Below, one piece after another: positions 1 to 9,457 of a stretch of 64,000 bases of DNA. The stretch comes from Ketobacter sp964016105 (GTDB lineage: Bacteria > Pseudomonadota > Gammaproteobacteria > Pseudomonadales > Ketobacteraceae). The stretch covers positions 4,208 through 68,207 of the forward strand of contig CAXHEX010000025.1 of the NCBI GenBank assembly GCA_964016105.1, given 5' to 3'. A program made the translations under genes and the position numbers. Under the pieces are notes generated by a model. It was not told where the DNA came from. It saw only the letters and a program-made list of their open reading frames with translations, and did no database searches. The first letter of the stretch is position 1. Every line of letters begins with the position of its first letter.

Positions 1-409
1 TTTCTCTACCTAAATTCATCTGAAGCAGCGCAAACTGCTCCATGTCTTTTTTGTATATGTCGTACAAATTCTGAGAGGTGATTTCAATTAAGCGGCAATC
101 CGTGCGAGCAACCGCTGAGGCGCTTCTGGGCATGTAGTCGAATAAGGCCATTTCACCCAAGCAATCCCCTTCATGCAAAACCACCATAAGGCAATCTTCG
201 CCTGCTTTACGCTTGAATACAGAGACGTCACCATCTTCAATAACAAACATGGAAGCGGTGTAATCCCCTTCTTGAAAAATTTCGTCGCCCGCCGATTTCT
301 CGATGACCTTAGACCTGCCTAGCAAATACGACAAAACATCATCATTAATTCCACCGAAGGTGGGCACCCCTTGTAACATATGAACCCGATCAAGACCTTG
401 CACACTCAT
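1..409 (-). CDS. Cyclic nucleotide-binding (CRP-like) domain protein, 3' part cut by window edge
   Basis: The reading frame is open from an ATG at 409 to the left edge, so only the first about 136 residues are seen. They form a cNMP-binding beta-roll: an EGD turn (FQEGDYTASMFVIEDGDVSV), then HEGDCLGEMALF and PRSASAVA, which match the phosphate-binding cassette of CRP-family and stand-alone cNMP-binding proteins. No DNA-binding domain is visible, but the C-terminus is missing, so it could be a transcription factor or a single-domain regulator. The first residues (MSVQGLDRVHMLQGVPTFGG) resemble soluble proteobacterial cNMP-binding proteins. It is divergent from the next gene across 156 nt. Confidence 0.8.
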   Translation of the reverse strand, partial: MSVQGLDRVHMLQGVPTFGGINDDVLSYLLGRSKVIEKSAGDEIFQEGDYTASMFVIEDGDVSVFKRKAGEDCLMVVLHEGDCLGEMALFDYMPRSASAVARTDCRLIEITSQNLYDIYKKDMEQFALLQMNLGRE

Positions 410-565
410 AGCCAGTCCCTCGCGACAATAATGTTAAATATAGGATAATTAACAATATTACGCTAAATATTGATGTGTATGGCTGTTAAATGCAAAGCTT
501 TTCTGCTAATAGGACTATAACCACATCGGGTTATCTATCGAATAATTAAAAGGCGACTAAGCCAT

Positions 566-1684
566 ATGTCTAAATCTGCTAATGCCTTATGGATGATTGT
601 TTTTTTGGCTATAAGCCACACGGGATTTTCTGACACACTCGAACAAGAAATGAACAAAGCCAGTGACACCTTGATGGAATTAATGCCATTTATATACAAC
701 GACTCCGCATTTCGAGACCCAACCAACCAGGATAAAATCCAACAACAACTGCAACAGCTGTTATGGGTCATTGAGCGAACACCAAAATTCATCCCCGGTC
801 ACGGGGTCAATATGAAAATTTCTCAACAAAGCCTGGTACAGCAACTGAAACAGGCAAAACTTTTGTTCGAAACCAAAAATTACGCCACCGCTCAGTTTTT
901 GTTATCAGGCGTTCCGGTGATCTGCAGTAGCTGTCATATTCAGGACGGTCAGCAGGCTAAGCTCACACGCAAATTGGATAGAAGCCTGTTCGCCAATGAT
1001 TTTAGTTACGGAGAGTTCAATTACTACCTGCGCCATTATACCCAGGCGCAAATTTCTTACCTGGCCTATCTGGATAAACCCAGCGTACAAAAATCCAGAA
1101 TCCAATCTGAGAGAACGCTTAAACGCCTTCTGGACATAGCCATACTGAGTCACGAGGACACCCAAAAAGCCCAGATAGTGCTTTCAGAACACACCAAATT
1201 ACCGAAACTGAATTTAGAGGTAAGAAAGAAAATCGAACTATGGCAGGAGGGCTTGCGCAGCATTGAGCCGACCATGATGAATTTGGATCAGTTGGAAGCA
1301 TCCATATACGAAAATTTTAACGAACGTTTTAGCCTTCAACACGAGTTTATTTTCAACGAAAGGAACCGGCCATCAGCTCTCTACTGGCGCAAACAATTGC
1401 ATCAACTGCTGAGAAGACCCAATACCAAAGTTGACACAGCACGAGTACTCTATTTGCTTTCTATCATGGAGCGAACACTGGGGGATCAAATTGACGTATC
1501 GCTAGCGAATCTCTATTTAAAAGAATGTGCTCGCATGGCGGTTGCCACCTATTCCAGCAAATGCCTCAATGAATATGAGAATCACCTGTACTTCTATTTT
1601 GGCGGATCTAACGGCGAAGGCCTACCTCCAGAGCTGATTAACGAACTGGATGCTCTCAAGCAAAATTCAGTGAATGAGATATAG
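566..1684 (+). CDS. Exported CxxCH (single c-type heme motif) protein of unknown function
   Basis: A hydrophobic N-terminus of about 22 residues looks like a Sec signal peptide, so the protein is probably periplasmic. One heme c attachment motif, CSSCH, lies at residues 120-124. The rest is helical, rich in Gln and Leu, and resembles no enzyme I can name. The start ATG follows an AAGG-type ribosome site. A stretch with RTPKFIPGHG around residue 71 may contribute a second histidine ligand. A molybdenum hydroxylase (iorA/iorB) follows at 2373, and c-type cytochromes often take electrons from exported enzymes of that class. That link is inferred from proximity only, since 113 nt separate this gene from the next. 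Confidence 0.6.
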   Translation: MSKSANALWMIVFLAISHTGFSDTLEQEMNKASDTLMELMPFIYNDSAFRDPTNQDKIQQQLQQLLWVIERTPKFIPGHGVNMKISQQSLVQQLKQAKLLFETKNYATAQFLLSGVPVICSSCHIQDGQQAKLTRKLDRSLFANDFSYGEFNYYLRHYTQAQISYLAYLDKPSVQKSRIQSERTLKRLLDIAILSHEDTQKAQIVLSEHTKLPKLNLEVRKKIELWQEGLRSIEPTMMNLDQLEASIYENFNERFSLQHEFIFNERNRPSALYWRKQLHQLLRRPNTKVDTARVLYLLSIMERTLGDQIDVSLANLYLKECARMAVATYSSKCLNEYENHLYFYFGGSNGEGLPPELINELDALKQNSVNEI

Positions 1685-1797
1685 ACAAGATTCCACTCTC
1701 AGGGGCAATTAGCCGAGCCGGTTCCGAGTTTTATTTCTAGTCAACACTGCTGTACACTAACGGCCATAACAATAATCCCATTTTTGGCTATGACACC

Positions 1798-2373
1798 ATG
1801 ACTCGACGCAAACTATTTATCTCTATGGGCGGAGTGCTGCTTTTGCTCTGTATCATAGGTGGGGCAAGCTTTTACTTCATGATGGCCCCAGAACCCACCG
1901 TAACTCTGCCTGGAATCACCTATTCCGTGGAGGAATCCAGCATTGGAGATCTGCTGGATTTCAGCGAAGCCAACGACGTCCTGAAAAAGCACCTACCCGG
2001 GCTTGAAAAGCTGCGGCAATTGGCCGTGGCCAGACCTCTGACACTAGGTGATATTCAACCCTACTACCCAGATATGATAACTGCAGACAAACTAGAAGCC
2101 ATCGAGGCCGAATTGAGCAAATTGGAAGGCTCTAGCGTCGTGGTGTACACCACAGGCTCTACTCTGGTGGGCATCATTCTGGACGATCCAGAAGCTCGAG
2201 ACATCGTGGATAGTTACTTGCCCGGTTTCTCAACCCATCCAGACATCGGTCAAGGCCGAGGGTTCACCCTAAATTTCATGCAGAAATTTGATAGAGAAGC
2301 CATCACCGATGAAAAGCTGGCAAAAATGAACGCGGATTTTGAAGCACTGGCACGAAAAAGGGCGGGACTGTAA
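1798..2373 (+). CDS. Membrane-anchored protein of unknown function, coupled to iorAB
   Basis: One N-terminal membrane segment (about residues 7-29) is followed by a soluble, presumably periplasmic region of about 160 residues. No catalytic motif is recognised. The TAA stop shares its last A with the ATG of iorA (TAATG), so the two are very probably translationally coupled. The C-terminal half contains acidic segments and a GFTLNFMQKF stretch but no cysteines suitable for heme or Fe-S binding. Context suggests an accessory or anchoring factor for the exported IorAB oxidoreductase. I do not recognise the family. Confidence 0.55.
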   Translation: MTRRKLFISMGGVLLLLCIIGGASFYFMMAPEPTVTLPGITYSVEESSIGDLLDFSEANDVLKKHLPGLEKLRQLAVARPLTLGDIQPYYPDMITADKLEAIEAELSKLEGSSVVVYTTGSTLVGIILDDPEARDIVDSYLPGFSTHPDIGQGRGFTLNFMQKFDREAITDEKLAKMNADFEALARKRAGL

Positions 2374-2834
2374 TGACCACAATAAAATTTTCAGTCAACG
2401 GTAAACCACAGGAACTGGATGTTGATCCCAGCACACCCTTGTTGTGGACCCTAAGAGATCATTTATCCATGACCGGCACCAAATTTGGTTGTGGTGCCGG
2501 CCTCTGCGGAGCCTGTACAGTACATTTCAATGGCTCTGCCGTGCGCTCCTGCCAGGTGCCCACAGAAGCCGCTGAAGGTGCTGACATCACCACAATCGAA
2601 GGCTTATCGGAAAGTGGAGACCATGTACTGCAAAAGCTGTGGGTGGAACTCAATGTACCCCAGTGCGGCTATTGCCAGACGGGAGTTTTAATGGCAGCTG
2701 CAGACCTGCTCAAACGAAACCCCAACCCCAGCGACGAAGAAATAGACGCACAAATATCGAATATCTGTCGCTGTGGCACCTACCCCAGAATCAGAGCTGC
2801 CATCCATCGAGCCGCCGAGGAGATGAAGGCATGA
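2373..2834 (+). CDS. iorA: Isoquinoline 1-oxidoreductase-type small subunit, two [2Fe-2S] clusters
   Basis: This is the iron-sulfur subunit of a xanthine oxidase-family molybdenum hydroxylase. The plant-ferredoxin-type ligands are Cys40, Cys45, Cys48 and Cys60 (CGAGLCGACTVH). The second cluster uses Cys98, Cys101, Cys132 and Cys134 (QCGYCQTG and ICRCGTYPRI). At 153 residues the length is normal for the stand-alone subunit. It passes electrons from the Mo centre of IorB to an external acceptor, with no FAD subunit needed in this subfamily. The start overlaps the upstream stop and its own stop overlaps the iorB start (ATGA). The substrate is unknown; isoquinoline or another aldehyde or N-heterocycle is possible. 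Confidence 0.88.
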   Translation: MTTIKFSVNGKPQELDVDPSTPLLWTLRDHLSMTGTKFGCGAGLCGACTVHFNGSAVRSCQVPTEAAEGADITTIEGLSESGDHVLQKLWVELNVPQCGYCQTGVLMAAADLLKRNPNPSDEEIDAQISNICRCGTYPRIRAAIHRAAEEMKA

Positions 2835-5089
2835 AACAATTAGCCGAGCGCAAACAGGCCATACTGTCCCGACGTAAATTTATGGTATCGGCCAGCGTAT
2901 TAGCTGGCGGACTGTCTTTACAACTGACCCCTTTAGACAGCCAGGCCACCCTATCAAAAACACCCCTAAAGGGTTCAGACGGCACGGAATTATCTCCCTG
3001 GCTAACCATACTACCGGACGACACCATAATTGTGACGGTGCCCACACCGGAAATCGGCAATGGTGCCACCACCCAGCATGCACTCAACATAGCGGAAGAA
3101 CTGGAGTGCAACTGGAAGCGTGTTAAAGTGGAATTCGCGTCCTACAGCCGCGAATACAAGCAACCGGGCAGCTACGCCGTGGGCCTGCAACCTTTCTTTG
3201 GCGGACATAGCACCGATCACGACCGCATGCCCTACACCATGCAACTGGGAGCCAGCGCAAGGGAAAGGTTAAAAGCGGCAGCGGCACAACGTTGGGGCGT
3301 ATCCGCAATGGACGTGGTGGCCAAAGACGGTCTGCTTTCACACCCAAAGAGTGGCCGCAAGCTGCGTTTCGGTGAAGTGGCCGCCGAGGCCGCCAGTATA
3401 AAACTGGAATCCGAACCCAGCCTCAAGCCCCAAACAGAATGGCGCTTACTTGGGAAAACGAACCCCCCGAAAAAACAGCTACCGGATATCGTCTCAGGTA
3501 AAGCGATCTATGGCATGGATGTGATGCTCCCAGACATGGTCTACGCTGCGGTTCTGCACTGCCCTGTGCAAGGCGGCGTATTGAAGTCCTATGAGCCCGA
3601 GGCGGTAATCAACATGCCAGGGGTAAAGGCCATTATTGAAATTGACCCCGCCAACCGCGCAGGCTCTCCGGTTCAGGCTGACGCTACATTTGGTCTTGAA
3701 GGATCAGAGTGTCACAGTGGCGTGGCAGTAATAGCAGAGCATTATTGGCAGGCGAAAAAAGCCCTGGACGCCCTACCGGTGGAATGGGATCTGGGATTGG
3801 GACAGTTCTGGGCATCGGAATCTGTCATCCACGAACGCCAGGATCGAGTGTTAGAAAAATGGGGAGGAGCAGCCCTCACCAAAGCCGGCGATATTAAAAG
3901 CGCCAATCCCACGAAAACCATAGAAGCCACGTACCGCATGCCTTTTAGCGAACATGCCTGCATGGAACCGCTAAATGGAACTGCCATCTACAACGAAGAT
4001 GGTCTTGAATTCTGGCACCCAACCCAAGATATGCAACAGGCATTTTGGGTGGCGGTAGACGAATGCGGGCTGGCCCCAGAAAAGGTCACTTTCCACCAAA
4101 CCATGGTGGGCGGTGGTTTCGGCCGACGGGTAATCGGTGACGATGTTCGAACTGTTGTGGCCGTTGCTCGGCAATACCCCGGGGTACCGGTCAAAGTCAT
4201 TTGGTCCAGGGAAGAAACCACCCGCCAAGGCTCCTACCGAACCCAGCTGGCGGCGCGCTACAAGGGAGGGATTGATGGAGACGGAAACCTGATTTCTCTG
4301 CAAGCAGAAACCTGTTTCAGTGGCATGGAATTGAGTTTGGGCTACACCGATATGGCCTACGCTGCCAGTGGTGCCATCCCCAATGTGAGTTTAGCCACCA
4401 GTAAGTTACCCATGCATTTGGCCACAGGTGCTTATCGAGCACCCGGTTACAACTCCCACGTATTCACAGTGGAGAGCTTCATTGATGAATGCGCCATCGC
4501 CGCCAATGCAGACCCACTGGAGTTTCGTCTTAACTTATTGAAGGACTGGGATCCGGCTTGGTCAGACTGCTTGAGAGTGGCCGCAGAAAAGGCTGGCTGG
4601 GGTGAAACCCTGCCCAAAGGACAGGGACGCGGCATTGCCATCAGTAACTGGCCCCATTCCGGCAGCAAGCAAGCGGGTAGCACCGTATGCACAGTGGCCC
4701 ACGTTGAGGTAACCCAGGCGGGAGAACTCACCGTGAAACGTCTGGATTTCACCTTCGATTGCGGCCGGGTGGTGAATATGGATGCGGTAACCAACCAGCT
4801 ACAGGGCGGCATCATCTTTGGCCTCAACATGGTGTTAAATGACGGGCTCACCATCCACAACGGTGCCGTCATGGAGGGCAACCTCGATAGCCTGCCACTG
4901 GTTAAAATCGCTGACATGCCAGAGATACACATCCATTATGAAGCTCTATCAGGGCATGATCGGTTTGCCATTATCGGTGAAGCACCGGTTGGACCCGTTG
5001 GCCCCGCCATTACCAATGCAATTTACCAAGCCACAGGAAAGCGTATCCGCAGCACGCCGCTGCGCAAACAGGATTTGAGTTGGAGTTAA
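2831..5089 (+). CDS. iorB: Isoquinoline 1-oxidoreductase-type large subunit, molybdopterin-binding, Tat-exported
   Basis: The start is the ATG overlapping the iorA stop, giving 752 residues. A longer in-frame opening exists but would overlap iorA by about 190 nt. The N-terminus carries a twin-arginine signal (SRRKFMVSASVLAGG), so the folded Moco enzyme is exported with IorA. Molybdopterin-binding signatures include MVGGGFGRRV and, near the C-terminus, GEAPVGPVGPAITNAIYQAT, which holds the catalytic Glu region of this family. The cofactor in known homologues is molybdopterin cytosine dinucleotide. The moaEDC genes at 31.2-32.4 kb supply an earlier step of that pathway. The physiological substrate cannot be read from the sequence. 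Confidence 0.88.
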   Translation: MKQLAERKQAILSRRKFMVSASVLAGGLSLQLTPLDSQATLSKTPLKGSDGTELSPWLTILPDDTIIVTVPTPEIGNGATTQHALNIAEELECNWKRVKVEFASYSREYKQPGSYAVGLQPFFGGHSTDHDRMPYTMQLGASARERLKAAAAQRWGVSAMDVVAKDGLLSHPKSGRKLRFGEVAAEAASIKLESEPSLKPQTEWRLLGKTNPPKKQLPDIVSGKAIYGMDVMLPDMVYAAVLHCPVQGGVLKSYEPEAVINMPGVKAIIEIDPANRAGSPVQADATFGLEGSECHSGVAVIAEHYWQAKKALDALPVEWDLGLGQFWASESVIHERQDRVLEKWGGAALTKAGDIKSANPTKTIEATYRMPFSEHACMEPLNGTAIYNEDGLEFWHPTQDMQQAFWVAVDECGLAPEKVTFHQTMVGGGFGRRVIGDDVRTVVAVARQYPGVPVKVIWSREETTRQGSYRTQLAARYKGGIDGDGNLISLQAETCFSGMELSLGYTDMAYAASGAIPNVSLATSKLPMHLATGAYRAPGYNSHVFTVESFIDECAIAANADPLEFRLNLLKDWDPAWSDCLRVAAEKAGWGETLPKGQGRGIAISNWPHSGSKQAGSTVCTVAHVEVTQAGELTVKRLDFTFDCGRVVNMDAVTNQLQGGIIFGLNMVLNDGLTIHNGAVMEGNLDSLPLVKIADMPEIHIHYEALSGHDRFAIIGEAPVGPVGPAITNAIYQATGKRIRSTPLRKQDLSWS

Positions 5090-5125
5090 TAGTTGCAGCG
5101 AAGGAACGCTGCTTCTGTAAAGAGA

Positions 5126-5213
5126 TGGTGCCCGGGGCCGGAATCGAACCGGCACGGTATCAAATACCGAGGGATTTTAAGTCCCTTGCGTCTACCAGTT
5201 TCGCCACCCGGGC
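5126..5213 (-). tRNA. tRNA-Leu (anticodon TAA)
   Basis: Read on the minus strand the acceptor stem is GCCCGGG/CCCGGGC with A discriminator and encoded CCA. The T-arm GGTTCGATTCC, a class II long variable arm and the anticodon loop CTTAAAA give UAA. In Pseudomonas a Leu, Cys, Gly cluster follows pgsA in the same order. Confidence 0.97.
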
Positions 5214-5375
5214 TCGAGTGATCTAGTAGTCTAAATGAGGGCGAAATTATAGGGAGAAGCTCCTGACTTATCAATGCTTTATTTTGACTGTTGCAAAATA
5301 GAGAATTGTTAGCAATCATTGAGGCCGTTGATCTAATTCATCGTTCAATGTATGGAAAAGGCGTCTTAACGAATT

Positions 5376-5972
5376 ATGGCGATATCAGTCAGTGAAGACT
5401 ATATCCGCGTTTACAGAGCGTGGAATAGCAAAGAGCATCAAGTTTATTACCCCCTTAAAAAAGACGGCCGCTGGCTCAGCGAGGAAGAGCTACTGGCCAC
5501 CCTGGAAGAAGCACAAGCAAAAGATCTAGAGCTAGCTCAAAGACAACGTGCGCATTTCATGCGCAAAGATCTTTCGGTAGAACGGCTCATCCATTCAGAC
5601 GGTAAAATTGTCGGGCTCAAAGAACGTATTCGCCACCGTAAAGGCAGAAAGCCTGCCCATGTATTTGAAATAAGAGTCAATTCCGAAGAGCTTTCAAAAC
5701 CCAAATTTAGAACCATCTCCATAGACCGACACGGCTATGATAAGGCGTTTGAAATGTCGGTAGACATCATTTGCAAAGAGCGGGGATTAGACAAGCACTC
5801 CCCCGTGCGCAAAATCATGCTGGAAAGCCTCTATACCTATAAAGGTCATTCGCCCAAAGACGGTGAAACTCTACTGAGCGGCAAAAAATCTGAGATCTCT
5901 GAAATGGAGATGGCCCTGAGGGAGCACGTAGAAGCTTTTAAAGAAAAGCGAGAAGTTATCAAGGGCACCTGA
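5376..5972 (+). CDS. Uncharacterised basic protein, possible AP2-like DNA-binding fold
   Basis: This is a 198-residue soluble protein rich in Lys, Arg and Glu. The central part (about residues 95-135: KGRKPAHVFEIRVN, then RTISIDRHGYDKAFEMSVD) has the alternating strands followed by an amphipathic helix seen in AP2/ERF-type DNA-binding domains. It is flanked by charged helical stretches. This is a fold impression, not a confident family assignment. It lies alone between tRNA genes on the opposite strand. Such positions are common for horizontally gained genes, but no integrase or repeat is seen here. A short hairpin (6004-6019) follows the stop without a T-run. Confidence 0.55.
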   Translation: MAISVSEDYIRVYRAWNSKEHQVYYPLKKDGRWLSEEELLATLEEAQAKDLELAQRQRAHFMRKDLSVERLIHSDGKIVGLKERIRHRKGRKPAHVFEIRVNSEELSKPKFRTISIDRHGYDKAFEMSVDIICKERGLDKHSPVRKIMLESLYTYKGHSPKDGETLLSGKKSEISEMEMALREHVEAFKEKREVIKGT

Positions 5973-6050
5973 CCCTGCTTATCTCATCCAGCCCAATCTG
6001 ACGGCACCCGCAGGGGTGCTTGAGGTACTGGAACCAACTGATTGGGAAGA

Positions 6051-6124
6051 TGGAGGCGCGGGTCGGAATCGAACCGGCGTACACGGAGTTGCAGTCCGCT
6101 GCATGACCACTCTGCCACCGCGCC
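6051..6124 (-). tRNA. tRNA-Cys (anticodon GCA)
   Basis: The minus-strand cloverleaf begins GGCGCGG and ends with CCGCGCC, T discriminator and CCA. The anticodon loop CTGCAAC gives GCA. The T-loop is GGTTCGATTCC. Confidence 0.97.
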
Positions 6125-6165
6125 TTAATAAGAAAAACCCCGGCAGCGCCGAGGTTCTAGCAATT

Positions 6166-6240
6166 TGGAGCGGGAAACGAGGTTCGAACTCGCGACCCCA
6201 ACCTTGGCAAGGTTGTGCTCTACCACTGAGCTATTCCCGC
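6166..6240 (-). tRNA. tRNA-Gly (anticodon GCC)
   Basis: The minus-strand cloverleaf has acceptor GCGGGAA/TTCCCGC and encoded CCA. The anticodon loop TTGCCAA gives GCC and the T-arm is GAGTTCGAACCTC. It lies 42 nt upstream of tRNA-Cys and about 100 nt downstream of pgsA, probably in the same transcript. Confidence 0.97.
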
Positions 6241-6343
6241 TTGTCACAAAAGCCTGTGCTTTGTGGGATGCTTATTCTACCTACCAAGCCCCTCGAGTCA
6301 ACTAATAATTTTCTCAATTTGAACAACAACTTATTGTAAATTA

Positions 6344-6922
6344 TCACTCTTTTAAATCCGGCCAAGCAGCTCTTAGATAGACCAACATGGACCAGAGCGT
6401 TAAAGCAGTGGCAAGATACAAAAGAAAATAGGCCAACCAAACCAACCAGTTATCCAAGCCGGGGTCATTGGCTAACAGTACGGTGATGGCAATCATTTGC
6501 ACCGTGGTTTTGACCTTGCCAATGAACGACACGGCCACACTGCCCCTCTTGCCAATTTCCGCCATCCATTCGCGCAATGCAGATATGGTGATTTCACGGC
6601 TGATAATGACCATGGCCGGGATGGCCATCAACACACTTGAATGCACCTCCACCAGTAAAACCAACGCCACCGCCACCATTAATTTATCGGCCACAGGGTC
6701 AAGAAAGGCCCCCAACTTGGTGGATTGGTCCATTTTACGTGCCAAATAGCCGTCAACCCAATCCGTTAAACCGGCTAACGCAAATATCCCGGCCGATACC
6801 AGCGCACTCCATTCCCGCTCTAAATAAAACACCAACACAATCACGGGGATCAAGCAAATTCTCAACAGAGTCAAGATGTTGGGAATAGTAAGGAGGGAAG
6901 CTCTTGGTGCTACTTCCTGCAT
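6344..6922 (-). CDS. pgsA: CDP-diacylglycerol-glycerol-3-phosphate 3-phosphatidyltransferase
   Basis: This inner-membrane enzyme makes phosphatidylglycerol phosphate, the committed step to phosphatidylglycerol and cardiolipin. The CDP-alcohol phosphatidyltransferase signature DG-x2-AR-x8-G-x3-D-x3-D is complete in DGYLARKMDQSTKLGAFLDP and the following DKLM. Several hydrophobic helices and 192 residues fit the family. It lies downstream of uvrC in the order gacA-uvrC-pgsA-tRNAs, which is conserved in pseudomonads. Confidence 0.96.
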   Translation of the reverse strand: MQEVAPRASLLTIPNILTLLRICLIPVIVLVFYLEREWSALVSAGIFALAGLTDWVDGYLARKMDQSTKLGAFLDPVADKLMVAVALVLLVEVHSSVLMAIPAMVIISREITISALREWMAEIGKRGSVAVSFIGKVKTTVQMIAITVLLANDPGLDNWLVWLAYFLLYLATALTLWSMLVYLRAAWPDLKE

Positions 6923-6958
6923 GGAATGAACTCTCTATGGTAATGATCAGATCACATT

Positions 6959-8785
6959 CTAAACGTTGTGAAGAGCGGCATAAACGTCTTCTGCAATTTT
7001 ATTGCTGATCCCTTGCACCTTTTCGATTTCCTGCTGGCTGGCTTTACTCAGTCCCTGCAACCCACCGAAGTGATTTAGCAGTTCCCGCCGCCGCTTTGGC
7101 CCCACTCCGGGGATGTCCTCTAACACCGATCGTTTGCGCTGCTTGTCGCGGCGTTTCCGATGCCCCACTATGGCAAAGCGGTGGGCCTCATCTCTAATAT
7201 GTTGAATTAAGTGTAGCGCAGGAGAATCGCGATCAAGCTCAAATCCTACACCGGTATCTTCCAAAAACAGGGTTTCCAATCCAGGCTTACGGGTTTCTCC
7301 CTTAGCTATACCCAGCAACAGCACACCTTGTACCTGCAGATCCGACAGCACTTTACGAGCTTGCTTGAGCTGACCCTTGCCACCATCAACGATTAATATA
7401 TCGGGCAATTTGGCCTCACCCTTTTTTAACCGGGTATAACGCCGAGTTAACGCCTGTTCCATGGCGCCATAATCATCACCTGGAGTAACGCCTTCAATAT
7501 TGAAACGCCGATATTGGCTGTTCACAGGGCCTGATTGCTCAAACACAACACAGCTGGCAACGGTACCCTCCCCCTGGGTATGGGAGATATCAAAGCACTC
7601 AAGCCGTTGCGGCAACTCATCTAAATTCAGCGCATCTTGCAATGACCGATAACGCTGAAATAGATTTTCTTTGTTGGCAATATGGCTGGCCAAGTACTGA
7701 TCCGCATTGGTCTGGGCCAATCTTAGCCATGCCTTGCGAGCGGTTCTCACATTGGAAGAAACCGAGATTTGGATGCCTTCTTTCTGACTAATGGCGTCCA
7801 CCAACAGATCCTGAGATTCAAATTCCACCGGCACCAAGATCTGTTTTGGCCAATCTCTACTTAAACCGGTGTTGAGGTAATACTGTGGCACGAACTCCTC
7901 CAGTACTTCCTCCACCGTGGATTGGGATTTTAGAGCAGGAAAATAGGTCTTGTTTCCCATTACACGACCCGACCTCACATAAATGATCTGCACACAAGCA
8001 AAGCCCGACTGAAGAGCAACCGCAAACACGTCTACGCTGCCGCTGGAATCCGTCTCTACGAACTGTTGAGATTGAATATGGGCTAGGGCCTCCAGCTGAT
8101 CCCGATACACCGCCGCCCGCTCGAATTCCAGATTCTCAGAGCACAGTGTCATCCTGGCGGTAATTTCTTCCCTCACCTCTCTATTTTTACCTTCGAGAAA
8201 CATGATGGTGTGCCGAACATCATCAGCGTAATCCTGCTCCGCCACCAATCCAACGCAAGGGGCTCTGCAACGTTCAATTTGATGCTGCAAACAGGGGCGC
8301 GAACGGTTTTTAAAAAAACTGTCTTCACATTGGCGCACTTTAAATAGCTTCTGTAACAAACCCAGAGTTTCACGAACCGATGCCGCGCTGGGATAGGGTC
8401 CAAAAAAACGCCCTGGTAATTTTTTTGACCCACGATGATAAGCTAAACGTGGAAACCCCTGCTTGGACAAATAAATATACGGGTAGGATTTGTCATCCCG
8501 AAGCAAAATGTTAAAAGGTGGCTTCAGAGATTTAATCAGCGTTTGTTCGAGTAATAACGCTTCCGTCTCACTGTGGGTGACCGTCACTTCTATATTCGCT
8601 ATTTTTTCCACCAGAGCGGCTGTCTTTAAACTTTGCTGCTTGGTTTTGAAATAGGAGCTGACGCGGTTTTTTAAATTCCGGGCTTTGCCCACATAAAGCA
8701 CATCGCCGTCAGCCCCCAACATCCTGTACACACCCGGGTGAGTGGTTAAAGACGCAAGGAAAGAGGATATATTTTTGAATGACAT
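6959..8785 (-). CDS. uvrC: Excinuclease ABC subunit C
   Basis: UvrC makes both incisions in nucleotide excision repair after recruitment by UvrB. The GIY-YIG nuclease is N-terminal (HPGVYRMLGADGDVLYVGKA). A UVR motif for UvrB contact lies at about residues 200-235. The RNase H-like second nuclease follows, and tandem helix-hairpin-helix motifs close the protein (IPGVGPKRRRELLNHFGG). At 608 residues it is full length. It is 15 nt downstream of gacA and likely co-transcribed with it, as in Escherichia and Pseudomonas. Confidence 0.97.
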   Translation of the reverse strand: MSFKNISSFLASLTTHPGVYRMLGADGDVLYVGKARNLKNRVSSYFKTKQQSLKTAALVEKIANIEVTVTHSETEALLLEQTLIKSLKPPFNILLRDDKSYPYIYLSKQGFPRLAYHRGSKKLPGRFFGPYPSAASVRETLGLLQKLFKVRQCEDSFFKNRSRPCLQHQIERCRAPCVGLVAEQDYADDVRHTIMFLEGKNREVREEITARMTLCSENLEFERAAVYRDQLEALAHIQSQQFVETDSSGSVDVFAVALQSGFACVQIIYVRSGRVMGNKTYFPALKSQSTVEEVLEEFVPQYYLNTGLSRDWPKQILVPVEFESQDLLVDAISQKEGIQISVSSNVRTARKAWLRLAQTNADQYLASHIANKENLFQRYRSLQDALNLDELPQRLECFDISHTQGEGTVASCVVFEQSGPVNSQYRRFNIEGVTPGDDYGAMEQALTRRYTRLKKGEAKLPDILIVDGGKGQLKQARKVLSDLQVQGVLLLGIAKGETRKPGLETLFLEDTGVGFELDRDSPALHLIQHIRDEAHRFAIVGHRKRRDKQRKRSVLEDIPGVGPKRRRELLNHFGGLQGLSKASQQEIEKVQGISNKIAEDVYAALHNV

Positions 8786-8800
8786 TGTTAGATTGTAGGG

Positions 8801-9457
8801 CTAGCTGTTGGGAGGAGAATCCACATCCAACATGCCGTGCCGAACTGCTAACAGGGTCAGCTCCACATCGCTTTTAATGGCCAGTTTTTCGAAAATCCGA
8901 TAACGATAGCTATTGACCGTTTTCGGGCTTAAAAACAATTTATCAGAGATTTCCTGCACTTTTTGACAGTTCACAATCATGATTGCAATTTGCATTTCGC
9001 GTTCGGACAATTGCTCGAACGGTGACGTTTCTGCTTCATTCCTAAAGGGTTTTAGTGCCAACTCCTGCGCCACATCAGGAGCGATATAACGCTGTCCAGA
9101 ATGCACCAAGCGGATGGCCTTCACCATCTCATCCAACGGAGCCCCCTTGGTAAGATAACCGGAAGCACCGGCCTGCAGGAAACGGGATGGAAATGGCTCC
9201 TCACCACAGGCAGTCACCGCAATCACTTTCATATCTGGATGTTGCCTGAGTATTTTTCTAGTTGCTTCCAGGCCTCCAATGCCCGGCATTTTTGCGTCCA
9301 TAAGTACCACGTCCGGTTCAAGATCACGTACCGACTTAAGCGCATCTTCGCCGCTATTCGCCTCTCCTGACACTTTGATTCCGGCTATGTCCGACAGCAT
9401 TCTGGAAATGCCTGTACGAACGAGGTCATGATCATCTACGATAAAAACCTTAATCAC
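8801..9457 (-). CDS. gacA: GacA/UvrY-type response regulator
   Basis: This is a NarL/FixJ-class two-component regulator: receiver domain with the acidic pair Asp8-Asp9 and phosphoacceptor Asp54 (VVLMDAKMPG), then a LuxR-type HTH (LSEREMQIAIMIV, FLSPKTVNSYRYRIFEKL). In relatives it answers the sensor GacS/BarA and drives small RNAs that titrate CsrA/RsmA. The start is GTG, directly giving MIKVFIVDDHDLVRTG, which matches the usual GacA N-terminus. The uvrC gene follows after 15 nt. No sensor kinase is present in the window. Confidence 0.95.
   Translation of the reverse strand: MIKVFIVDDHDLVRTGISRMLSDIAGIKVSGEANSGEDALKSVRDLEPDVVLMDAKMPGIGGLEATRKILRQHPDMKVIAVTACGEEPFPSRFLQAGASGYLTKGAPLDEMVKAIRLVHSGQRYIAPDVAQELALKPFRNEAETSPFEQLSEREMQIAIMIVNCQKVQEISDKLFLSPKTVNSYRYRIFEKLAIKSDVELTLLAVRHGMLDVDSPPNS

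Noticed and set aside
2639..2830. Longer N-terminal extension of the iorB frame
   Set aside because: It would overlap iorA by almost 200 nt and place the Tat signal internally; the ATGA-overlap start is far better.
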